In this document: positions 7,161 through 12,193 of the stretch, piece after piece
Position numbering within the stretch: position 1 is the stretch's first letter
Layout: every line of letters starts with the position of its first letter
Assembly: GCA_017959525.1 (NCBI GenBank)
Contig: JAGDAL010000132.1
Coordinates: forward strand, 1-12,193
Reading direction: 5' to 3'
Origin: Lachnospiraceae bacterium
GTDB lineage: Bacteria; Bacillota; Clostridia; Lachnospirales; Lachnospiraceae
Length of the DNA: 12,193 nt
Notes under the pieces: generated by a model
Seen by the model: the letters and a program-made list of their open reading frames with translations, nothing else
Told to the model about the DNA's origin: nothing
Databases searched by the model: none
Position numbers and translations under genes: made by a program

Positions 7161-7634
7161 TTAGTCATCCAAGAACTTGTCGTGTACGGCCTTCATAGCG
7201 ATATCGACATCGTCTACGTCGATCAATACGGTAACACGAATCTCGGAAGAAGCGATCATACGAATGTTAACACCTACGCTGTAAAGTGCCTCGAACATCT
7301 TCGCTGCAACACCTGCATGGGTCTGCATACCTGCTCCAACGATGGAAAGCTTTGCTACGTTCTCCTCTTCTTCGATCTTCTGGATGGTCAGGCGCTCCTG
7401 ATTCTCCTTCAATACACGCATTGCATCGGATGCCTGCTCTTCACTAACGGTGAAGGAAATATCCTTGGTATCCTCACGTCCGATAGACTGTAAAATAACA
7501 TCTACATTGATGTTGTTCTTCGCCAACAAATCAAATAACTTAAATGCAATACCCGGTTCATTCTTCAATCCAATGACTGCGATACGAACTGCCTTTTTAT
7601 CTACTGCGACTCCGCTAACAAGCATACTTTCCAC
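7161..7634 (-). CDS. lysC: Predicted aspartate kinase beta subunit from an internal in-frame start in lysC
   Basis: Within lysC the minus strand carries AAGGAGG at 7643-7649, then an 8-nt spacer and a GTG (7632-7634) in the lysC frame at codon 245. Initiation there gives a 157-residue protein made of the two ACT domains only. An ATG three codons later (codon 248) is the alternative start but is farther than ideal from the Shine-Dalgarno site. In Bacillus subtilis, aspartokinase II is an alpha2/beta2 enzyme whose beta chain is translated from an internal start at nearly the same codon (family knowledge), which supports the reading. The Shine-Dalgarno site also encodes Lys-Glu-Val, so some of its conservation may be for protein reasons. 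Confidence 0.62.
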   Translation of the reverse strand: MESMLVSGVAVDKKAVRIAVIGLKNEPGIAFKLFDLLAKNNINVDVILQSIGREDTKDISFTVSEEQASDAMRVLKENQERLTIQKIEEEENVAKLSIVGAGMQTHAGVAAKMFEALYSVGVNIRMIASSEIRVTVLIDVDDVDIAMKAVHDKFLDD

Positions 7635-8366
7635 GTTTGCTACCTCCTTAACAATGGTACCCTCTGAATTATTTAAACTGGAACGAACAACTAACTGTAC
7701 TCCGTACTTCTTTGCCATCTCTACGGAACGGTTGTGCAATACCTTTGCACCCAAGGTTGCCAATTCCAACATCTCGTCGTAAGAAATCTCTTCAATCTTA
7801 TGTGCATTTGGAACCACACGTGGATCAGCGGTATAAACGCCGTCTACGTCGGTGTAAATCTCACATGCGTCTGCACGAAGTGCTGCTGCCAATGCCACTG
7901 CAGTTGTATCGGAACCACCACGGCCTAAGGTTGTGATGTCATCAAACTTGTTGATGCCCTGGAATCCGGTTACGATAACAATCTTGCCGGCATCCAATTC
8001 GTTGTTGATACGCTCGGTATCTACACGCTTGAACTTCGCTGCGCTGTATGCGGAAGTGGTATGCATTGCTACCTGGAATGCATTCAGGGAAATTGCAGGT
8101 ACGCCTAAGGACGCCATTGCCATTGCCATGTATGCAACAGACATCTGCTCACCACAGGATAACAACATATCCATCTCACGCTTTGGTGCGTTTGGATTGA
8201 TTGCCTCTGCCTGCTCGATCAACTCATCTGTGGTATCGCCCATTGCGGACAATACAACCACCACTTTATTTCCTTTTTTGTAATCTTCGATGCATCGATT
8301 GGCTACATTGAAGATTCGCTCTTTATTGGCAACGGAGCTGCCGCCAAACTTCTTAACTATTAACAT
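7161..8366 (-). CDS. lysC: Aspartate kinase (alpha subunit, LysC type)
   Basis: Cytoplasmic enzyme that phosphorylates L-aspartate with ATP, the first step of the pathway to lysine, threonine and methionine; 401 residues, close to the Bacillus LysC length. The kinase domain starts with the signature VKKFGGSSVA (4-13). It also shows the substrate-loop block TTLGRGGSDTTAVALA (145-160) and YTDVDGVYTADPR (171-183). Two ACT domains follow from about 258 (AVRIAVIGLKNEPGIAFKLF) and 338 (VAKLSIVGAGMQTHAGVAAKMF), the usual site of lysine and/or threonine feedback. AGGAGG at 8372-8377 lies 5 nt before the ATG, a perfect consensus. It is the last gene of the HTH-ACT/hom/lysC operon, 25 nt after hom, and a terminator follows. 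No lysine riboswitch is visible in the short operon leader. An internal start for a beta subunit is listed separately. Confidence 0.97.
   Translation of the reverse strand: MLIVKKFGGSSVANKERIFNVANRCIEDYKKGNKVVVVLSAMGDTTDELIEQAEAINPNAPKREMDMLLSCGEQMSVAYMAMAMASLGVPAISLNAFQVAMHTTSAYSAAKFKRVDTERINNELDAGKIVIVTGFQGINKFDDITTLGRGGSDTTAVALAAALRADACEIYTDVDGVYTADPRVVPNAHKIEEISYDEMLELATLGAKVLHNRSVEMAKKYGVQLVVRSSLNNSEGTIVKEVANVESMLVSGVAVDKKAVRIAVIGLKNEPGIAFKLFDLLAKNNINVDVILQSIGREDTKDISFTVSEEQASDAMRVLKENQERLTIQKIEEEENVAKLSIVGAGMQTHAGVAAKMFEALYSVGVNIRMIASSEIRVTVLIDVDDVDIAMKAVHDKFLDD
7643..7649 (-). promoter_or_regulatory. Internal Shine-Dalgarno site in lysC
   Basis: AAGGAGG on the minus strand is a seven-base match to the anti-Shine-Dalgarno, 8 nt before an in-frame GTG. 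It is as strong as the site before the lysC start itself and decides the proposed beta-subunit start. Confidence 0.65.
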
Positions 8367-8391
8367 TTTTTCCTCCTAACAAAGCCCTTTC

Positions 8392-9588
8392 TTATGCAAG
8401 ACGAATCATCTGACGAATGTCGCCTAGCTGCTTTGCCTTATCCTCATATTCACCCTGCGCCATCACTTCTGTTGTAAATCCAACTTCTCCGGCAATTCCG
8501 GCATCTACATAGGACACACTTCCGAATGCCTGCTCAATTGCATTCTTATCAGCAGAAGTACGTACGAAAAATGCATAGCGCTGCTGAAGTGGATCTGCCA
8601 ATGTAAGCTTCGTGGCCTTCCACTCAATCGGAAGATTGGTATCTACATTCTTGGCCAGTTCTACAATATCACCAACGACTGCACTGGCGGTTGGAAGCTT
8701 GCCTGCTCCACTTCCGTAGAACATGCCGTCGCCCAACATATTGCCGCGGACATAAACCGCATTGAATACATCGTTAACGTGATACAGTGGATGATCCGGT
8801 GTCAGTAAAAACGGAGCTACTCTGGCAAAATAGGTATCTCCACTTGCCTGGCTGGTAGCCAACAGCTTAATTGCGCGGCCCATTGCCTTGGCATACTGAA
8901 TATCGGTAGCGGTAATCTTGTGAATTCCTTCGGTAGGAATGTCATTGTAATCTACCTGCTGTCCACAAACCAAAGAGGTAAGAATCGCAATCTTACGGCA
9001 GGCATCATAGCCCTCAATATCCGCAGTCGGATCCTTCTCTGCATATCCCTTGGCCTGAGCTTCTTTTAATACATCATCAAACTCAGAACCTTCCTGGGTC
9101 ATCTTCGTCATCATGTAGTTGGTTGTGCCGTTGACGATGCCCTTAATCTCTTCGATCACATCACCTGTTAAGCTCTCCTGTAAGGTACGAATAATCGGAA
9201 TACCGCCACCTACGGATGCCTCAAAAAGGAATGTCACCTTGTGATCCTTGGCAATCTGTAACAGCTCTGCACCCTTATCCGCAACCAATGCCTTGTTGGA
9301 GGTTGTGACATGTTTGCCGGATTCAAGCATGGCCTTCACAAATGTGTACGCCGGTTCTACACCACCCATGGTCTCTACAACGATGCGAATCTCCGGATCG
9401 TTCACAATGTCCATGTAGTCATGTACCACCAAATGCTCGATTGGATCGCCCTTAAATTCACGAAGGTCGAGAATACTCTTTACCTCTACCGGCTCTCCTA
9501 CGCGGGCTGCAATTACGTCTCGATTGACATCAAGCACTTCTACCACTCCGGAACCAATGGTTCCGTATCCCATAACTGCAATCTTCAT
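8392..9588 (-). CDS. hom: Homoserine dehydrogenase
   Basis: NAD(P)H-dependent reduction of aspartate semialdehyde to homoserine, at the branch towards threonine and methionine; 398 residues. The nucleotide-binding start is VMGYGTIGSGVV (5-16). The catalytic domain carries FEASVGGGIPI (122-132), VNGTTNYMM (152-160) and the full family signature AQAKGYAEKDPTADIEGYD (177-195), ending in ACRK with K199 as the catalytic lysine. Gram-positive enzymes usually run to about 430 residues with a C-terminal ACT domain. Here the tail (about 337-398) starts like an ACT strand (RYAFFVRTS), but the ligand-binding DxPG loop is missing, so allosteric control may be weak or lost. The ATG at 9586-9588 lies 9 nt after the stop of the HTH-ACT gene, and the TAGGA of that stop belongs to the ribosome-binding site. 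lysC follows after 25 nt. Confidence 0.96.
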   Translation of the reverse strand: MKIAVMGYGTIGSGVVEVLDVNRDVIAARVGEPVEVKSILDLREFKGDPIEHLVVHDYMDIVNDPEIRIVVETMGGVEPAYTFVKAMLESGKHVTTSNKALVADKGAELLQIAKDHKVTFLFEASVGGGIPIIRTLQESLTGDVIEEIKGIVNGTTNYMMTKMTQEGSEFDDVLKEAQAKGYAEKDPTADIEGYDACRKIAILTSLVCGQQVDYNDIPTEGIHKITATDIQYAKAMGRAIKLLATSQASGDTYFARVAPFLLTPDHPLYHVNDVFNAVYVRGNMLGDGMFYGSGAGKLPTASAVVGDIVELAKNVDTNLPIEWKATKLTLADPLQQRYAFFVRTSADKNAIEQAFGSVSYVDAGIAGEVGFTTEVMAQGEYEDKAKQLGDIRQMIRLA

Positions 9589-9597
9589 TCTTTTTTC

Positions 9598-10041
9598 CTA
9601 TTCCCTTGCTAAAATTTTGACATATTGAATACCTTCCACTCCCTCGATATTCTCAATCATATCCGAAATATCACCGGTATCCGGCAATACCTCCACAGAA
9701 AGTGTCAGAGATGCAACTCCGTTAACCGGAATACTCTGATGGATGGTAAGAATGTTGGCGCCATACTCAGCTACCGACTTCAGCACGGTAGACAACAACC
9801 CCGGTTCATCCTCCAACTGAATCACCATGGTAATGGTCTTACCCTTACTGTCTTCGTGGAATCGAAAGATATCATCCTTATATTTATAAAAAGAACTACG
9901 GCTGATGCCAACGCGCTCCGTTGCATCCTGCACGGATTGGCACTTGCCGGATTCTATAAGGCGCTTCGCCTCAACAACTTTCAGCAATACCTCGGGTACT
10001 GCCTTCTCCTTTAATACGAAATACGACGATTTCTCAGCCAT
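9598..10041 (-). CDS. HTH-ACT domain protein (PheB / UPF0735-like), probable aspartate-pathway regulator
   Basis: A 147-residue protein matching the length and layout of the PheB/UPF0735 ACT family. The N-terminal part (about 15-60) looks like a helix-turn-helix: VQDATERVGISRSSFYKYKDDIF (37-59) has the spacing of a recognition-helix pair. The C-terminal ACT domain runs from about residue 69 (TITMVIQLEDEPGLLSTVLKSV) with an intact D-E-P-G-L ligand loop and a second half (ILTIHQSIPVNGVASLTLSVEV). It is first in the operon with hom and lysC; CGGGAG lies just upstream of the ATG. An amino-acid-sensing regulator of this operon, or a trans-acting allosteric partner of Hom, is the natural inference. 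The family's biochemical role is poorly defined, and PheB members elsewhere sit next to phenylalanine genes. Confidence 0.88.
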   Translation of the reverse strand: MAEKSSYFVLKEKAVPEVLLKVVEAKRLIESGKCQSVQDATERVGISRSSFYKYKDDIFRFHEDSKGKTITMVIQLEDEPGLLSTVLKSVAEYGANILTIHQSIPVNGVASLTLSVEVLPDTGDISDMIENIEGVEGIQYVKILARE

Positions 10042-10105
10042 TCTATACTCCCGAAATGATATGACGTGTCTTTGTCAGAAAAACATTTGTCTTCACTTGG
10101 AATAC

Positions 10106-10114
10106 TTTATCACA
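10106..10114 (-). promoter_or_regulatory. Weak candidate extended -10 promoter for the HTH-ACT/hom/lysC operon
   Basis: On the minus strand a TGT followed by GATAAA resembles an extended -10 element (4 of 6 bases plus TG). No good -35 lies at the right distance. It falls in the only space (10042-10145) where the operon promoter can be, and would give a leader of about 60 nt, too short for a lysine riboswitch or T-box. Confidence 0.25.
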
Positions 10115-10145
10115 TGTAAAAACCGCAAGCAAGCGAAAATATAAG

Positions 10146-10183
10146 AAAAACTCATATTTCTACGGAACCGCAGAAATATGAGT
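10146..10183 (-). terminator. Rho-independent terminator after prfB
   Basis: A perfect 12-bp stem (ACTCATATTTCT at 10150-10161 with AGAAATATGAGT at 10172-10183) can be extended inward by a G-U pair and CGG/CCG. A run of five T follows on the minus strand. It starts 5 nt after the prfB stop and isolates the protease-prfB transcript from the aspartate-pathway operon. Confidence 0.93.
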
Positions 10184-10188
10184 CTCTA

Positions 10189-11325
10189 CTAGTCTGCATC
10201 TTGTGTATTTCTTGCAGGGCATCCTAAGGATAACCACTTTAAATAGCTGTTAATAAACGGATCTAGTGCACCATCCATGACTGCGTCCACGTTACCGGTT
10301 TCCTCACCGGTACGTAAGTCCTTGACCATGGTGTATGGCTGCATAACATAGGAACGAATCTGGTTGCCCCAACCAATCTCGGTTACTTCACCACGGATGC
10401 CTTCGGCCTTCTCCTGGTTCTCCTGCTGCTTCAACAGGTACAACTTCGCCTTCAACATCTGCATGGCTTTGTCCTTGTTCATGTGCTGGGAGCGCTCGTT
10501 CTGGCACTGTACCACGATTCCCGTCGGGAAGTGAGTAATACGGATGGCGGAGGACGTCTTGTTGATGTGCTGTCCACCGGCACCACTGGAACGATAGGTA
10601 TCGATACGGATATCCTCATCGCGAATCTCTACATCCAAATCCTCTTCAATATCCGGCATCACTTCGCAGGATGCGAAGGAGGTCTGTCGCTTGCCGTTGG
10701 CATTAAACGGAGAGATACGAACCAGACGATGGATACCTTTCTCGGATTTCAAATAGCCGTATGCATTCTCACCGGTCACCTGGAAGGTAACGGACTTAAT
10801 TCCTGCTTCATCGCCTTCCTGCATATCCAGCTCTTCCACGGTAAACTCATGATCCAATGCCCAGCGGGTGTACATACGATACAACATCTGTGCCCAGTCA
10901 CAAGCTTCGGTACCGCCGGCACCGGAATGTAAGGTCACAATGGCAGAATCCTTGTCATATTCTCCGGAGAGCAAGGTCTTCAAGCGAATGTTCTCGAAGG
11001 TCTTCTCAAACTCCGCGAAAGCTTCCTTTGCTTCCTCTAAGATTTCCGGATCCTCTTCTTCATTTCCCAATTCGATATAAGCCTCAATGTCTCCATACAA
11101 CTCTTCCAAGCTGTTGTAGACCGCCATATCGTCTTTTAAGCTTTTTAACTCTTTGGTCTTGGCTGTGGAGCTGTTGGCATCATTCCAAAAATCCGGTGCC
11201 TCCATCTCACGTTCCAACTCCTGGATTCGATTGGACTTATTTTCAAGATCCAGTGCCCCGCGAACCTCCTTCAAAGGCTCCTTATAACTTGCGAGCTGCT
11301 GCTTCATTTGATCAAGTTCAATCAC
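10189..11325 (-). CDS. prfB: Peptide chain release factor 2
   Basis: Ends translation at UGA and UAA codons by triggering hydrolysis of peptidyl-tRNA on the ribosome; 378 residues, near the usual 365. The helical N-terminal domain covers about 1-115. SPF at 205-207 is the class-defining stop-recognition tripeptide of RF2 (RF1 has PxT), and GGQ at 250-252 (SSGAGGQHINKT) is the catalytic motif. The start is a GTG at 11323-11325 with GAGG 8 nt upstream; the protease stop is 15 nt before it, so the two are probably cotranscribed. Many bacteria have a UGA near codon 25 of prfB that needs a +1 frameshift. Here the equivalent place (RGALDLENK, residues 22-30) reads straight through with no stop, so the autoregulatory frameshift is absent. 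Confidence 0.97.
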   Translation of the reverse strand: MIELDQMKQQLASYKEPLKEVRGALDLENKSNRIQELEREMEAPDFWNDANSSTAKTKELKSLKDDMAVYNSLEELYGDIEAYIELGNEEEDPEILEEAKEAFAEFEKTFENIRLKTLLSGEYDKDSAIVTLHSGAGGTEACDWAQMLYRMYTRWALDHEFTVEELDMQEGDEAGIKSVTFQVTGENAYGYLKSEKGIHRLVRISPFNANGKRQTSFASCEVMPDIEEDLDVEIRDEDIRIDTYRSSGAGGQHINKTSSAIRITHFPTGIVVQCQNERSQHMNKDKAMQMLKAKLYLLKQQENQEKAEGIRGEVTEIGWGNQIRSYVMQPYTMVKDLRTGEETGNVDAVMDGALDPFINSYLKWLSLGCPARNTQDAD

Positions 11326-11340
11326 TGTTTTTACCTCTTT

Positions 11341-12193
11341 CTATTCTGCAATTTCTTCTTTTAAAATCTCAATTGCCTTGTTCACCTGATTATCGGAGAG
11401 ATAATCATATTCCTCAGCTTCCTTGTCGCCGGAATACTCATACTCCAACTCCACATCCGGCTTAATTCCTTCACCGTGAATGCACACGCCGCTTGGTGTG
11501 AAGTATCTTGCGATGGTGACCTTCACTGCACTTCCGTCATTGAGCGGAAGGGTAACCTGTACCACGCCCTTGCCATATGTTGTAGTTCCAACAAGTGTAC
11601 CAGCCTTAAAATCATGTACGGCTCCTGCAAAAATCTCTGATGCACTGGCAGAATTGCCATTGGTCAGTACCACCATCGGTGCATCCAAAAACCGCTTGCC
11701 GTCAGAATCATAGTAGGTCTTGCTTCCATCCTTCTCTTCCATATAGAGGGTGGTTCCTTCCGGCAAAATATAATCCAACATCTCGGTAACGGAATCTACC
11801 ATTCCACCCGGATTGTCTCTTACATCAAAGATAAACGCCTTAGCACCTTCATTCTTCAGGTTCTCGATGGCAGTCTCAAACTCCTGCGGGGTGCCGGTTA
11901 CGAATTCACCAATCTGAACATATCCGATATTGCCATCCAGCATCCGTGAAGATACGGACGGAACATTGATTTCATCTCTGGTTACGGAAATGGTGTACTG
12001 CTGTCCGTCACGCTCGTATACCAACTCTACATCCGTACCCTTCTCGCCACGAACCGTAGCAGCAAAGGCGTCCGCCTCCATATCGCTGGAGCGCTGTCCA
12101 TCTGCGGAAATCAGCAAATCGCCCACCTGCAATCCAGCCTTCTCTGCCGGAGAATCCGGATAAATCTTGCTAATGGAGATGATACCGGTCTCC
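11341..12193 (-). CDS. S41 carboxy-terminal processing peptidase (CtpA-like), N-terminus outside window
   Basis: C-terminal 283 residues of an exported serine protease that cuts the C-terminal tails of envelope proteins. The frame stays open to the window edge, so the visible part lacks the signal peptide and the start of the PDZ domain. PDZ residues are seen first (SISKIYPDSPAEKAGLQVGDLL, 12129-12177 region), then the S41 core with FIFDVRDNPGGMVD, the SASAS block whose middle serine (codon 11644-11646) is the expected nucleophile, and YGKGVVQ with the general-base lysine at 11569-11571. The Ser-Lys spacing of 25 residues equals that of E. coli Prc/Tsp. A TTG at 12130-12132 is not a real start because the PDZ continues upstream of it. 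prfB follows after 15 nt with no terminator between. Confidence 0.95.
   Translation of the reverse strand, partial: ETGIISISKIYPDSPAEKAGLQVGDLLISADGQRSSDMEADAFAATVRGEKGTDVELVYERDGQQYTISVTRDEINVPSVSSRMLDGNIGYVQIGEFVTGTPQEFETAIENLKNEGAKAFIFDVRDNPGGMVDSVTEMLDYILPEGTTLYMEEKDGSKTYYDSDGKRFLDAPMVVLTNGNSASASEIFAGAVHDFKAGTLVGTTTYGKGVVQVTLPLNDGSAVKVTIARYFTPSGVCIHGEGIKPDVELEYEYSGDKEAEEYDYLSDNQVNKAIEILKEEIAE

Noticed and set aside
6999..7493. Plus-strand open frame of 164 residues
   Set aside because: It spans the kinase start, a terminator and the lysC end in antisense and shows no recognisable motif or ribosome-binding site. It is a shadow of real genes.
10042..10145. Lysine riboswitch or T-box leader for the HTH-ACT/hom/lysC operon
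   Set aside because: Only about 100 bases are available, and no long set of conserved helices, T-box sequence or antiterminator/terminator pair is visible.
10857..11465. Plus-strand open frame of 202 residues
   Set aside because: It lies antisense across prfB and the end of the protease gene, both of which carry clear catalytic motifs. Its product is Pro/Ser/His/Leu-rich low-complexity sequence with no domain.
12130..12132. TTG as start of the S41 peptidase
   Set aside because: The frame continues upstream to the window edge with PDZ-domain residues, so the gene is cut by the window and does not start here.

Overview
This is a compact stretch of bacterial chromosome in which every gene lies on the minus strand, so transcription runs from the high coordinates to the low ones. 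Consensus Shine-Dalgarno sites, intrinsic terminators with U-tracts, lipoprotein signal peptides, a YesM/YesN-type two-component pair and a CUT2 sugar ABC cassette together suggest an anaerobic Firmicute of the class Clostridia, most likely Lachnospiraceae-like. That placement is inferred from style and gene order, not from a marker gene.

Region by region, in order of transcription. (1) 12193-10189: the end of an S41 carboxy-terminal processing protease, then prfB (release factor 2), closed by a strong terminator at 10146-10183. (2) 10041-7161: an HTH-ACT regulator, homoserine dehydrogenase (hom) and aspartate kinase (lysC), a tight operon for the aspartate pathway (Lys/Thr/Met), closed by a terminator at 7107-7142. 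Inside lysC a strong internal Shine-Dalgarno and an in-frame GTG at codon 245 predict a separate beta subunit. (3) 7034-3198: a membrane histidine kinase (LytS/YesM type), an AraC-type response regulator and a small lipoprotein, with overlapping genes that suggest translational coupling, closed by a terminator at 3154-3191. (4) 3040-1: a sugar-type substrate-binding lipoprotein, a single BPD_transp_2 permease and a tandem ATPase cut off by the window edge. A terminator-like hairpin sits between the binding protein and the permease.

Regions 3 and 4 plausibly form one sensing and uptake module. The kinase senses an extracellular cue, the AraC-type regulator switches on the transporter promoter near 3065-3150, and the binding protein, permease and ATPase import the ligand. 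The ligand cannot be read from sequence. Region 2 makes aspartyl phosphate and homoserine, with the ACT protein as a probable amino-acid-responsive regulator.

No gap exceeds 160 bases, and all gaps are described under the features. I see no mobile element, CRISPR array, tRNA or rRNA, and no evidence of a wholly new system. The points most worth a second look are the degenerate ABC signature motif, the internal lysC start, the eroded ACT tail of Hom next to a free-standing ACT protein, the inverted repeat upstream of the transporter promoter, and the unassigned lipoprotein in the sensor operon.
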